This document shows positions 10,236 to 21,150 of a DNA stretch of 64,000 nt, one piece after another (the stretch's first letter is position 1; each line of letters begins with the position of its first letter). The notes under the pieces were generated by a model, which was given only the letters and a program-made list of their open reading frames with translations, did not search any database and had not been told where the DNA came from. The translations under genes and the position numbers were made by a program. The stretch comes from Aureobasidium sp. EXF-3400 (Eukaryota; Ascomycota; Dothideomycetes; Dothideales; Saccotheciaceae): contig SWBL01000089.1 of assembly GCA_024195585.1 (NCBI GenBank), positions 90,628-154,627 of the forward strand. Direction: 5' to 3'.

Positions 10236-11300
10236 TTACTCGTCGTCATCATCCTCCTGCTTCTTCTGGCCTGAGAGCTCGAGGTACTGCTCCATCAAAT
10301 CCTCAACCATGTCTTCCACAGGCTTGAGCTCAATATCAAAGATCCTTTCTGTCTTCTCCTTGCTGCAAACCACGCTCTTTGTAGGAATGTCTGATGTGCA
10401 AGGCAACAAGCCTTGGGCAACTTGCTCAGGGAACAGATCCTTTGTGATTTCGTTCACATCATTCCACTGCACTTCCTGTCCAAACAGATACTCTCCAGCA
10501 GGGATTCTGTCCTTGTTGAGTGCAGCAATGTGGATAGCAGCCACATCCTCAATATGCACCACTGAAGCGATTTCAGCAGGAGAGTCCTTTGGCGCAACTC
10601 CCAATGCCATTCTCAAGAATAGGACATTAGATGTGCTCATCAGATCGGCAGGTGAAGTAGCCAACTCGTTGCGTCCTTGCACATATGTAGGGCACACATT
10701 GACGATATCGAAGTTTGGCTTGTGTTGCGCCATCCACTGCTTCGCCTTCAAAAACGAAGAAGTCTTTGACGCAACATACGAGACCAAGACATTCGCATAC
10801 GGAGGCGCAATCTCGGCATTGATGTTCTCCTCAGTAAGAACCACAGGTCTGTCCACAGGTCCCACCAACAATTCTGGAGTAATGAAAATGGCGCAGGAAG
10901 AAGTCATCACTACTCTCTTTACAGAGTTTGACTTGTGCGCTGACTGCAAGGCGGAAATGGTGTTGATGACTGCTGGCTCGACCATTTGTTTGTACTGCTC
11001 TGAAGGGCTGAGAGAGAGGTTTGTGAAGGGCAGAGGCGAGGCGGAATGGATCATGTAGTCGGCTCCTGCTGTTGCTTCATCCAGAGCACCTTCGACGCTG
11101 AGGTCCGGCACAATGTAAAAGCTGCATCGTGGTGGTCCTCTGGTGAGAGACTTGAAGCATGGATTGTTGCGCAGGATATCGGCTTTGGCGGCGCTGCGCA
11201 CGACAATGCGGATATTGTAATCATATTGCAAGGCCTCTTGGAGAATAGCAAAACCACAGAAGCCAGTGGCGCCCGTAAGTACAAGAGTTTCCGAAGACAT
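10236..11300 (-). CDS. NAD(P)-dependent extended SDR reductase (DFR/cinnamoyl-CoA-reductase-like)
   Basis: 354-residue single-exon protein. The N-terminal Rossmann motif TGATGFCG (residues 9-16) and the YVASK active site (Tyr175, Lys179), preceded by a TSS at 133-135, place it in the extended short-chain dehydrogenases related to dihydroflavonol/aldehyde reductases such as yeast Gre2. It should reduce a carbonyl with NAD(P)H in the cytosol; substrate unknown. The C-terminus is acidic (EDDDDE). Start ATG at 11300 is the first codon of the TLVLTGATG strand, the usual position. Confidence 0.9.
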   Translation of the reverse strand: MSSETLVLTGATGFCGFAILQEALQYDYNIRIVVRSAAKADILRNNPCFKSLTRGPPRCSFYIVPDLSVEGALDEATAGADYMIHSASPLPFTNLSLSPSEQYKQMVEPAVINTISALQSAHKSNSVKRVVMTSSCAIFITPELLVGPVDRPVVLTEENINAEIAPPYANVLVSYVASKTSSFLKAKQWMAQHKPNFDIVNVCPTYVQGRNELATSPADLMSTSNVLFLRMALGVAPKDSPAEIASVVHIEDVAAIHIAALNKDRIPAGEYLFGQEVQWNDVNEITKDLFPEQVAQGLLPCTSDIPTKSVVCSKEKTERIFDIELKPVEDMVEDLMEQYLELSGQKKQEDDDDE

Positions 11301-11757
11301 GGTTGAGAAAGAACGTGGATGCAGAAAAGTACGAGGTCGAAGACAGAAAAAAAAGGTTGGAGGAAACGAGACTTGACTTTATGGTTCGTGCGAACTTTTG
11401 CAAACTGTGGGTTTCCTTCCTCTACGAACAATCTATTAGGCCTCACACCGTCCTTTTTGGTATTGCGAGTATATGAGGAGGTGAAACTTGTGGGATCTTC
11501 AAGCCCGGCAGGCAATCTGGAACGAATCGGTGCAATCCTTCGTATTGGTTGAGTCGCATGGGATAAACCAGAGATCGTCAAGGGTTCAAGGCGGACCGCT
11601 CCAGAAAGTCGGGCGCCAAGCCAACCCAGCCGTGTGCTTCTGACTCGAAATTCGGTCTTAGAGAACAAACATAACAACTGAGTACCGATTGTGGTGAGGA
11701 TAGAAGACGATGTTTGTCAATGGAAGGAATTTTGAACTTGTTGAGTGGTCTATACTT
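11301..11757. other. Intergenic region, reductase promoter
   Basis: 457 bp between the reductase start and the end of the carnitine carrier gene, both on the minus strand. It should contain the reductase promoter and the carrier's 3' end. The minus-strand ORF through it has no family resemblance and is not called. Confidence 0.45.
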
Positions 11758-12890
11758 CTAGTCAAACATCTTGGTCATGGCCTTTTGGGCCAACTCGACT
11801 CCGAGGAAAGTGGCAGCGTTGGCGGGGACAGCACGAGCCATTGCGGGACCAATACCAGGGAAGAATGCCTTGTAACCTCCTCTTCTGTAAAGCTCCTTGA
11901 TTGTGCCTCCGATGGTAGGGTTGCCTTCTGCTGATTGCAGGCGACTCTTGACGGTGTCGACGGGGAAAACGGGGATCCACATGGCAATACCGGCGGCACC
12001 ACCAGCAGCCATGACGGCAAGAAGACTGAGCTCGCCGGGTGTGCCGTCTGCGTTCTTGGGTGTGAGTTGGCGCTTGACGGTTTCGTAGGCTGCAAAGTAT
12101 GCTGCTGATCCAGGTGCGTCTCTAGCGAGGGTCATGGCGCTGCCTCTGAAGACGGATCTGACACCACCTTCCTTGTAGAGTTGACGCACGACATCGATAC
12201 CTCCTGAGTACTTGGGCTTCTCGCCAGGAGCCAATGTCTTCTGACCCTGGATCTGCAGCAAGACCTTGACACGCTCAAAGGGAGCAGCAACGGCGGTAGT
12301 GGGAACGGCAGAGAAAGCGCCAGCAGCACATATCTGGCCGGTAGTGAATTGATCGTTGTGTACTGTGCTGAAAGACTTGACGAGTTTCTTGCCCAAGTCG
12401 TAGCCCTGTCTTGCGTCAGTCGCTGTGAGGCCTCGTTCTTATGAATGATTGAATCATACCCAGAAGCTGACGGCGACTGCGAGATAGAGTCAGTAACTGC
12501 ATCTTTCGGAATTGATAAAGCTAGACTTACACATTGGTGTTACACCAACCAGAGGTGCAGAAACACCGGCATACAGACCCTAGAGCATTGTGAGCAATTG
12601 GCGCGGGCGTGACGCGGCAAAGAGATGCATACCCTCACGAGACCTTCCTTCGCAACTGTCTTTCTCACGACATCCATTGCACCGCTGTAGACACCGGCTT
12701 GAGCGGTCTGCAAGCGCACCTTGACCAAGTCAAAGGGGTGTCCAACAACGACAGCGCATACACCACCAGCACCTCCTGACACTAGCGACCGCAAACTGGC
12801 GAAGGTCTCTTTTGTTGCGACAACAGCATCCTGCTTCAGCTCTTCCGCCGACGGCAGGTCGTGGACACTGGGTACACTTGATTTGGACAT
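11758..12890 (-). CDS. CRC1: Mitochondrial carnitine/acylcarnitine carrier
   Basis: Inner-membrane carrier exchanging carnitine and acylcarnitines, needed to bring peroxisomal acetyl and acyl units into mitochondria (yeast Crc1, Aspergillus AcuH). Four exons (minus): 12890-12633, 12579-12531, 12476-12460, 12405-11758; 323 residues. Three mitochondrial carrier repeats are visible with signatures PFDLVKVRLQ, PFERVKVLLQ and PVDTVKSRLQ. GLYAGVSAPLVGVTPMFAVSFWGYD lies across exons 2-4 (cited here by its ends, GLYAG...FWGYD) and fits the carnitine-carrier subgroup. Exon 3 is a 17-nt microexon (encodes FAVSFW with flanking bases). The N-terminus has no cleaved presequence, as expected. Confidence in the substrate comes from overall similarity remembered for AcuH/Crc1, not from a search. 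Confidence 0.92.
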
Positions 12891-13372
12891 GGTATGATGC
12901 ACGAACGGATGTGGAGAAGCTGTGGAGGTAACAGCTAAGGATGGGACTCGGTTTTGAGGGTCTGGTCTGCGACAGAGGAAGGAACAAAGGGAAGAGAAGA
13001 TCAAACAAGAAAGAAGAAACTTGAAGGCTAGTAGCCAAAGGACTGCGCCGATAATGTTGGGCGGCTTCTCTACATGTGATGCAACATTTCTCAAGGTTTC
13101 CCGAGGGGACCGACAATAAATCCGGGGGGCCGAGGCTGATCACAGAAAGCCGGCCGAATGGACGCCGAGCCGGAGCAAACACCAGGCAGCTCCTTCCTTA
13201 CACGCAGCAACGGAATTTGATGCTGATAATCCGAGAGCCGTTGGTCACAATATGTTCTGTTCGTCTTCTGGAAGCAAGTCACGAGCCATGGGTGAATACA
13301 TGTCAAGGACGTTCAAAATTCTAATTTTGGTTCGTTATGTCTATCTTGGGTTTTTTCTAATCGGCCAACCAT
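12891..13372. other. Intergenic region, carrier promoter and peroxiredoxin 3' end
   Basis: 482 bp between two minus-strand genes. Contains the presumed promoter of the carnitine carrier. The overlapping ORFs (for example at 12730-13182 minus) share no family features and are rejected. Confidence 0.4.
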
Positions 13373-14248
13373 CTACTTGATCTCAGCATAGCGGAGGTAA
13401 GGCTTGAGTTCGCGGACATTGTTGAACTTCTTCTTTGCGTCCTCGGTCGACACCGAAGGAGGCACAATGACATCCTCACCAACCTGCCAGTTAATTGGTG
13501 TAGCAATGCCCTTCTTGTCGGCAGTCTGGAGCGAGTCGATAACTCTGAGAACCTCGGCGCTGTTTCTGCCAGTGCTGGCAGGGTACATCATTGTTAGACG
13601 GACCTTCTTCTGGGGGTCGATGACAAAGACGGAGCGGATTGTGAAGGCAATGCTCTTCTTGGCTGCGTCGTCCAGATCCTCCTGGTTGATCATGTCGTAC
13701 AAGAAGGCGACTTTGCGGTCGTGGTCGGCGATGATGGGGAACTGAAGGTTGGTGTTTGCAATCTCGTTGATGTCCTTGATCCAACCCTCGTGCGATCCGA
13801 GGTCGTTGGCGCTCTGTGATACCCTGTCAGCTCTGATTCATGCAATTCAAGAACTTCAGTTGCATACCAGGCCAATCATCTTAACACCACGAGCATCGAA
13901 CTCGTTCTTCAACTTGGCAAAAGCACCAAGCTCAGTAGTGCAGACGGGCGTGTAGTCAGCGGGATGAGAGAACAGGATTGCCCAGCTGTCGCCGATCCAC
14001 TCGTGGAAGGACTTGATCTCGCCCTGAGATAGTCAGCATCTTCCTGGGCCATAAGCATCCGACGAACATACCTCAGTAGTCTTTGCGCTGAAGTCAGGGG
14101 CAACAGAACCAAGACGAATGCGAGGCTGCTCCTGAGTTGTGGCAAGACCGCGGTACATGAAAGGTGCAGCTCTGGCACGAGCAGCCAAAGGCTGGCATGC
14201 TGATGCACGAGACAGAGCTCTGGGGGCTGATCTGAAGAATGAAGCCAT
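13373..14248 (-). CDS. PRX1: Mitochondrial 1-Cys peroxiredoxin (Prx6/Prx1 type)
   Basis: Thiol peroxidase reducing H2O2, alkyl hydroperoxides and peroxynitrite, probably in mitochondria. Three exons (minus): 14248-14072, 14023-13868, 13813-13373; 257 residues. The N-terminus is Arg/Ser/Ala-rich without acidic residues (about 1-35), a clear mitochondrial presequence. The catalytic segment [14 protein letters not shown] holds the peroxidatic Cys87. The Prx6 C-terminal domain follows, with [15 protein letters not shown], a Prx6-type signature. No resolving Cys equivalent is obvious, which fits the 1-Cys class. It is transcribed divergently from the SDR gene at 14747. Confidence 0.92.
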
Positions 14249-14746
14249 TGTGTATATTTTTTATGAGTTGGTTATACTGGAGCCGCCTGGAGCTCGAGTT
14301 CGATATTACAAAACTTCATCGACGTTTACGTCATGCGCTTCCCCGATCTCGGCTTGAGCTCTCCAGCTCGAGGCTTCTCCAGAGATCTTTCTTCTTGTAC
14401 AACAAGAACAACCACTTTCTTTCTCAAGACCTATGCAGTCGAAGTCGTATACGGCTTTCTGACGCAGCCATGAACCTCTGTGTGCGGCGGACTTGCGCAA
14501 TAAGACCTGACTATACAGGTGAAGCGGAAAGCAATGCACCCGCTATCGCGGAAAGTCTCCGCATTATCAAGGTGGGACGGTGGAGAGGTTGTAAACAGAA
14601 GTAGCTACCCCGCGGCAGTTCTTAATAGAGTCCTCGGCCAAGTATACTTTCTAGGCCTATCTCATTCTTCCTTTCTTAGTTTCAATTTGCATGTCTTTGT
14701 TCTCTAGTCCAGGTCAATCCGCTAAGAATCTGTTTCTCTCGTCATA
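14249..14746. promoter_or_regulatory. Divergent promoter region, peroxiredoxin / SDR
   Basis: 498 bp between the starts of the peroxiredoxin (minus) and short-chain dehydrogenase (plus). Should drive both genes. I see no gene in it and no regulatory motif I would defend. Confidence 0.4.
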
Positions 14747-15616
14747 ATGGCTGCACAGAAAGTTGCTCTGATCACAGCTGGAACAGCGGGCTTAGGTGCT
14801 GCCATTGCCCGTGTCCTAGCACCAGACTTTCGAGTGGTACGTTGGATCAGAACTCGTAACAGTCCACCCGTCCCTGATTTTCTCACAGGTAATCAACTAT
14901 GCAAACAACAGCTCTCGTGCCGAGGACGTCCTCAAAGAACTCAACGGCATCCCTAGCACCGTGTCTTCCCAAGTATCTCCTCGTTTCCACGCCATAAAAG
15001 CAGACATTGGCAGCCGCGACGCCATAAACTCCCTCGTCCAAGAAACAATCACCACAATGGGCCGCTTAGATGTCGTAGTCTCCAACGCTGGCTACACACG
15101 TCTGACAAACTTCATGAACTTTGACGAACAGCATTTCGACGAGGACTGGGACAAATGCTTCCTCTACAATGTGAAAGCACACATGTGGCTTGCCTACGCA
15201 ACACGTGAACACCTCGAGAAGACTGAAGGTGCCTTCATCACTACATCGAGTATTGCTGGTGTGAAGCCTTCAGGCAGTTCGTTGCCGTATGCTGTTACCA
15301 AGGCAGCGAGTATACACTTGTCAAAGTGTTTGGCGAACATCTGTGCTCCGAAGATCAGATTCAACAGTGTCAGTCCTGGGTTGATGCTGACGGAGTGGGG
15401 CATGAAGTTCTCGGAGCAGAAGAGAGAGGCACACAAGAACAACACCAAGTTGAAGAGACTGCCGGAAGTTGATGTAAGTTGAACTGAGATATCGAGCCGA
15501 AAAGTGCTGGTTGCTGACAATCATTCTAGGATGTCGCGGATCAAGTACGAGTACTCGCTTTGTCGAGAAGCATGACAGGACAGAACGTTATCATCGACTG
15601 TGGTTTGACATGTTAA
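14747..15616 (+). CDS. Short-chain dehydrogenase/reductase (classical SDR)
   Basis: 253-residue oxidoreductase using NAD(P)(H). Exons 14747-14836, 14889-15473, 15530-15616, with introns gtacgt...cag and gtaagt...tag. The dinucleotide-binding motif is TAGTAGLG (residues 10-17), a variant of TGxxxGxG with Ala for the second residue. SNAGYT corresponds to NNAG, TTSSIAG holds the catalytic Ser, and YAVTK the Tyr/Lys pair. SPGLMLTEW follows, and the C-terminus ends in QNVIIDCGLT, as in 3-ketoacyl-ACP reductase-like SDRs. Substrate unknown. Confidence 0.9.
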
Positions 15617-15717
15617 GTGCGGTCCTCAAGCTTTGGATGGAATCGTATGGTCAACCCGCGTCAAGGTCTCTATTCCTGTAAACCCTCTATCTATATGGCG
15701 TCTAGTCGATCTTAAAA

Positions 15718-17610
15718 TTACAAGACTTTGCCGAGATCTGCAGCATTGACATTTACACCTTTCATCTCAAAGGCGTCTTTGCTTTCGCCCTCGACATCTC
15801 TGTCCGAACTCATATCCTCGCCCTCCAAGATCTCTAGAGAGTAGATCGATCTCGGTATCAATGACTCCTTCGCGGGGAACAACTTACTCAACACTGTATA
15901 GACAAAGATACTCGATACGAAGCCATACAGCCAATCGAAGGAGTACAAATGTTTGGCTCCCGCAGAGATAGAGCTGGTGTTGATCGAATTTGCAAGACCC
16001 GGAAGATTGGGACAGACGGCGATGAGGAATGCGACCAGACCTTGCCAATTGACGCCGTAGATATATCTGTATCGTCCGTGTGGGTCGTAGAGAGCAGGCA
16101 CGTCGATGTGACGACGCTTGACTAGCCAGTAGTCGGCTGCTAGGATGCCTGAAAAGGTGTCAGTAGAGGTTCCTCAATGCTCAATGAATTGCAGCACTTA
16201 CCAGCCATAGGAGCAAGAAAGACCGAATACCCAGACATGAATGCGAGAAATGTTTGCGCATTCTTCAGAATCTTCCACGGCACCATGACCCAACAAGATA
16301 CAACAGCAGCGATGAAACACCCACGTCTGATGTTGATGTACTTGGGTGCCATGACACACAGGTCGTTAGCGGCAGAGATGGAATTGCCAGTGATGTTCGT
16401 TCCCACTTGGGCGATGAACCAACTCAATGAAGCAAAGAATGCTGCAGCCCTTCCAGCATGTCCGTTCTTAAGCCATTGCTCTACGATGTTCAAAGGGTTC
16501 CAGTAAAACTCGCCGTAGACCACTTTGGATGCTGAGGTTGTGACGACACCAAGAACACCACACAAAGTAAATAGAATAGGTAAGGCGGGCAACTGGACAT
16601 ATTGTGCATAGTTTGGTTTGCCATCCGGACGGGCTTTGGCGTAACGTGAGAAGTCGGCTACGTTTACAGCGAGAGTCGCCCAGACTCCTGTCACAGAAGA
16701 CATGCAGCTCAGCCAGAGGTAAGCCTTAGCTTCTCCTGTCACTGTTCCTGGTTGTGAGAAGATGGCACCACCGCCACCGGCTTTGTGTACCATGTATCCA
16801 AGAGTTGCGATGGCTGTGACGGGAGCTGCGATCATTTTGACCATGAACAGGTAGCGTAATTGGGTAGGTGGGATCATGAGCATAGGAAGTTGGATGATCC
16901 AGAAGAGGAAGTAAGCTATCATGCCGGCTGTGCTGATGCCGCCACTCTCAGGAAGCTACTCGAAAGTCAGTAAAGGGGAGTTTTAAGAAACCAGAGATAG
17001 AGCATCGGCCTACTGTATTGTTCCGCCCATTCCAGTCGTATGAAGCGAATGATGGCCAGATTGCCATAATCATGATCTGCATGGCGAGCGCACCATTCGC
17101 GCTCTGTATCCCCAGCCAAAACATGGCCAAGATACATCTTGATGCGATGCAGAAGTAGGCAAAGTAGTAACCGAACCCTGAACGAACGATGACACTGAAT
17201 GGAACATGAAGTTGGGCACCCATGGCTCCGTTGAGGACGACTGGTACGGCAACACAAAAGCATCCGACAACCATGATAGGGATAGCATCACGCCAAGTTA
17301 GGCCGACTTGGATGATTGAACTGGCTGTCTCCCAAGTACCCAAGTTAATAACATCGGTTGCCCAACTTTTTCCAGCATTAGCCATTGCACTTGCCAGACC
17401 TTGTCACTTCGCTTACTATGCTATCCAGGTCCACATGCCCCAAGTCTGCTCTGAGACGGGCACGGGGTCCATATCTTTGTTTGTCCAGACATGTTCGGGT
17501 GCAATTGTCGATTCTTGTTTCGGTAGAGCCCAGGCTTCGAGGGTTGTGAATCTTCTTCGAATTGTCTCCTTAGAGGGAAGAACAGCTTCTGGTGAGAAGT
17601 TCATGACCAT
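15718..17610 (-). CDS. NCS1 family nucleobase/allantoin permease
   Basis: Twelve-TM plasma-membrane cotransporter for uracil, allantoin or a related N-heterocycle (Fur type). Exons (minus): 17610-17417, 17365-17014, 16955-16202, 16148-15718; 576 residues. The first splice restores TWIAYWATDVINLGTWETASS, the TM1 signature of NCS1 carriers. GNSISAANDL, VNVADFSRYAK and AADYWLVKRRHIDVP are further family marks. The N-terminal cytosolic segment (PSKETIRRRFTTLEAWALPKQ) is also typical. The model depends on a 51-nt intron at 17416-17366 that contains in-frame stops. The upstream region carries duplicated GATA-factor sites (separate entry), fitting a nitrogen-regulated purine/pyrimidine scavenging role. 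Confidence 0.9.
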
Positions 17611-17696
17611 TGCTGCGACTTACCAAATGGAAATTGGATACGGAAGGAGAAGCTAACAATACTTAAGCAAGAAGCACATATGCAAGTAGACGTGAT

Positions 17697-17958
17697 ATCT
17701 CCGTCAACATCCGCATATGATCCAGTGCGGCGAACTCGGGGCCAGACGGTAGATGCAGGCCTTATCTAAAGTCTGTTAGGCTGTCTACAATATACAACGA
17801 TGTCGACCCCATCGAGTATTACCCCTCATCTCCGTCGACACTTGCACACAAGCCAGTGCCGCGAACTGAAACCATGTGATAAGCTCATTGCTTATCTAGA
17901 CTCTACTCCATCTACTCCAACCACAGCTTGATCTCCCAACGGGTTTGCTCCTCGTTCT
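17697..17958. promoter_or_regulatory. Duplicated promoter segment with GATA-factor sites upstream of the NCS1 permease
   Basis: Two diverged copies (17697-17827 and 17828-17958, offset 130-131 bp) share ATCTCCGTCRACA, CCAGTGCSGCGAAC and CTTATCTA. CTTATCT at 17761-17767 and 17891-17897 reads AGATAAG on the permease strand, the HGATAR core bound by AreA/Nit2-type nitrogen regulators. A further GATAAG lies at 17878-17883 on the plus strand. Distances to the permease ATG (17610) are about 150 and 280 bp. Regulation is inferred from motif and position only. Confidence 0.5.
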
Positions 17959-19325
17959 CGCGACGGAGAAGGTGGGGAATGCTTATCTGAAAGGCTTGTA
18001 TTCTTGTAACGTTACTCTTGCTTTTGCTCAGGATGTCACATGCTAGCAAATCAATGGCCCACGAGTCTGAGGTTCGTAATACAGCAGTATGTAGCTTTAT
18101 GTCATGCTCACGTTGACAGAATCGAGGGCAGCTCTGTTGGACTCGGGGAAAGAATTTGCCATCTGTCGGTGGTTGTTGCCAACACACACGGAAGTGACAG
18201 ACGTGTTCTTAATCCGTTTCGAATCTATGCACGCATTCGCAAAGGTCTCATTGCGTTTGACGACCACTTCTTCCAAACTCACTTACGGCAGTCATGCCTA
18301 CTTGAACAGCACTGGAAACCACGGGGCTGCAAACCCCCTATCAAGGCTTTGGATGATCTCCCGCAGCAGATGCAGCCTGCTACAATGCTGGCTTGCTTTG
18401 CTGGTCAATACGTGGACAAACACCACATGCGCTCTTTGTGTTCTGCACCTCGAGAGCTTTTGAGTCTTTCCAGGCTCCTGCAGCATACCCTGCGACAAAC
18501 TCCATAAAAGTACAGACATGTCGTGGCATGATTCGGCTGTCCAACCTCACAAAAGCACTGCCAGCACATGGATCAAGTGGCCAATACCGCCCAAAACTTA
18601 CCGCGTGGAGTAGTCATTTTATCTTTCATACGGCATGACAATTGCTCACTAAAATCTGACAGGAAAGGCCAAAAATTGTAGACGCAACGGTCATGATCTG
18701 TTCTATTTTGAAGACTTTCTACAAGTATTGATGGCTCTTTGAATACATTAACTTGATTAAATTGGCCGAGTGTGTGGCTTGCATATGCAGGAATGCAGCG
18801 ACCAATTAGAACTGCCGTCGCATGCTAGGTGGCCTTGAACCAAGTACAGGGTATTCCAGCCTAAGATGCTGCAGGCTGTTTATTTTCGCCTTGTTAATAG
18901 GTGTCATTGGCCGAATATCCTGGTTATGTAAGAGACTGTTCATGCAGCCAACCATCTAATGCTGAAATGCCCTGTAGGCTGCAAGCCTCAGTGCAAGGCT
19001 ATGTTCTCGCGACTGAGCGAATATGAACACTGGTCCATTGGCTAATCCCATCCGGTCAGCAAAACGAATTCCACCCTGTCTCGAGTGGATGTACAAGAGC
19101 TTGGTACTAACGAGTGATCTGAATGCCCCTAAGATGGAAACACCACAATGGCCGTTGACGGATCTCCCGGCGTATCATGGAATGGCGGCTTAGGCAGGGG
19201 GCCGTAGTGCAGCCAGGTGACGAATTCAGTCTGTGATTTGTCCTCTCCGTATATTAAGTCGGTGTTCCCCAGCCATCAGAACCTGATGCCCCTCACAAAT
19301 TATCTTCCAACAAGGGCGCGAAACG
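17959..19325. other. Gene-poor region without recognised features
   Basis: About 1.4 kb. Several ORFs of 60-155 codons overlap on both strands (for example 18040-18507 plus and 18298-18519 minus), but none has a family motif, a plausible start context or splice structure. No terminal inverted repeats or transposase motif seen. It marks the left edge of the accessory block at 19-24 kb. Confidence 0.4.
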
Positions 19326-19589
19326 TTGGCAGGCACAACGACATATACAGACCTTAACCGACTAGCTTGCCACACATCAAACCAGCAAGAGTCTTCACCA
19401 GAGCTAAGGTTTGAAATGGGAGTGAAATCTGCTCACGATGGATATCCAACACGTTCGAGTATGAGTCAAGCGTGTTTTGGACGTGCACCTTGGAATGGCA
19501 AGAACGCATTGGTATTGAGTACGTCCACACACATCGAGCTCGATATATTACATTCTGATCTGATGGTAGTTGCTGATGAGACCTCTTAG

Positions 19590-20929
19590 CCTGCTTGCTT
19601 GTTTCTTCTGGAGATCCTTATGAAGCAGATCATCAAGCTAGAGAAGCAAGAGGACTCTAAAACAATGACTTCTCAAACGATGACTTCTCAGATAATGACA
19701 AGTAAAGCATCGCCGCACCTGAAGATCTTCACTGGCGACAGCGATGACTTTCGCTTTCACCACTATCTTGACTTGGTCTGTGGTGGTTCTACCGGAGGGT
19801 GTGTATTGGTGGTCATATGCTGAAGTCATAAGTCTGACGTCTCTCTAGGCTCATCGCAGCTATGCTAGGACATCTTAGACTCTCGTTAGAAGAGACTGTG
19901 ACGAGAGTCAAGTACGTGTTAGGCTCTGTTCCCCATGCATTTCCGAAACAGTTGATCTTGCGACAGGAATCCTCCAGTCAAATTCATGCTAGGCTGCACG
20001 ACAAGATGGAACCCAAAAAAACTAGGCTTCTGCTTCGCTCGTGCAATTCACCTCAGGAGGTATGCCAGGAGGATGCCTCACCATTTCTGTCAGTCCCGGG
20101 GATGTGCCAAACGTAAGTTATCTACACGAACCACAGGGCAATTTCTGAGACTCGCAGGCTGGTGCTTGGAGCTCGCGAACGAACTCCCTCAAAGGTTTAT
20201 GTCTTTAGGTCTTACCGGTTGCCTGAAGTCGTAGACAGTGACTTCAAATCTATGGACAAGACTGGTGCGCCAGTCTCTCTCGTCAATGTCTGTCGCATCG
20301 CAATGGCCAATCCGAGATATCGTGAGCACGTTAAAGCTTGCCTCGAAGCACACGGACCAGAAGAGCATATGGTAGGGGCGGCCAACAACGTAGATTATGC
20401 GCGTCTGATTGCGGAGGAAGTCCAATCTGCATACCATCGTACAGGCAAATTGCAGCACCTTCTTGAGATAGGCAGCCGACCGAAGAAGTCTTCATCTTCA
20501 TGGCGCTCTTGTTGGCCATTCAACAAAGCTCAGTCAGACATAAAACGTCTTCAGGTCAAAAGGACTATGACTCCCAAGGAGTTTGAGCATTTTCAAATTG
20601 GCAACTTAAACGAACTTGCTGGCTACGTTAGGAGCAAATCCACAGAAGAAGCCGAGGAGTGTTGCTCGGCTCAGGGACTATATGACAAGCTGGAGAGCTG
20701 CGCGCGGGTGCTGGTTGAGTCACGTCGCTCTCGTGCTAGCACGATCGAATGGGAGATATTTGCTTTCTCGGACAGATATTTATGCTCGGTGTGTCGAAAA
20801 GAAGGCCACGAGATTGACATACTCGACAAACCAGCATTTTTGAATCACGTCGACTTTGTTCACGACTTCTACGACTTGGAGCCGCCAGAGATGTTCAAAA
20901 TTCAGAAAGAGAGCCGGGTGGAGTTGTGA
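19590..20929 (+). pseudogene. Patatin-like phospholipase remnant
   Basis: Exons about 19590-19798, 19849-20112 and 20158-20929 splice cleanly (gtgtgt...tag and gtaagt...cag). Together they give a patatin-like hydrolase fold: LFLLEILMKQI helix, then HYLDLVCGGSTGGLIAAMLG with the nucleophile elbow GGSTG, then GMCQTLVLGARERTPSKVYVFRSYR. The oxyanion-hole motif DGGGxRG expected just upstream of LFLLEIL is absent. Instead there is TAG at 19587-19589, and no upstream exon supplies it. The catalytic Asp motif (DGG/DGA) is replaced by EEHMVGAANN. A C-terminal extension ends with CSVC...H...H, resembling a C2H2-like finger. Patatin domains act as lipases in fungal NLR proteins and as stand-alone enzymes. 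This copy looks catalytically dead and probably a pseudogene, though an undetected first exon is possible. Confidence 0.6.
19663..19702 (+). repeat. 15-bp tandem repeat encoding MTSQ units
   Basis: A 15-bp unit (ACRATGACTTCTCAR type) occurs about 2.5 times and encodes TMTSQTMTSQIMTS. It lies between the first helix and the nucleophile elbow of the patatin-like remnant, a spacer where length is variable. Confidence 0.6.
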
Positions 20930-21150
20930 CGTATAATTGCAAACTCTCAAATTCTGTGCTGGTCTCTGCATTACGCTTCTTGGTTCAAGCGTGTTCGACC
21001 ACATTGCTAGTCCTGACCCGTTGAAAGCCAATAAACACGAGAAGACTAAGAACTATCAAGAGAAAGGGCTTCCAGTCTAGGAATATTGTCCTGTTCAGAG
21101 CTACGCAATTCGCAACCATCAGTATATTGAAACAACTTTGTTGGAGTTAC

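Noticed and set aside
18040..18507. 155-codon plus ORF and overlapping ORFs in the gene-poor region
   Set aside because: No recognisable domain in any of the overlapping frames; could be remnants but cannot be supported.
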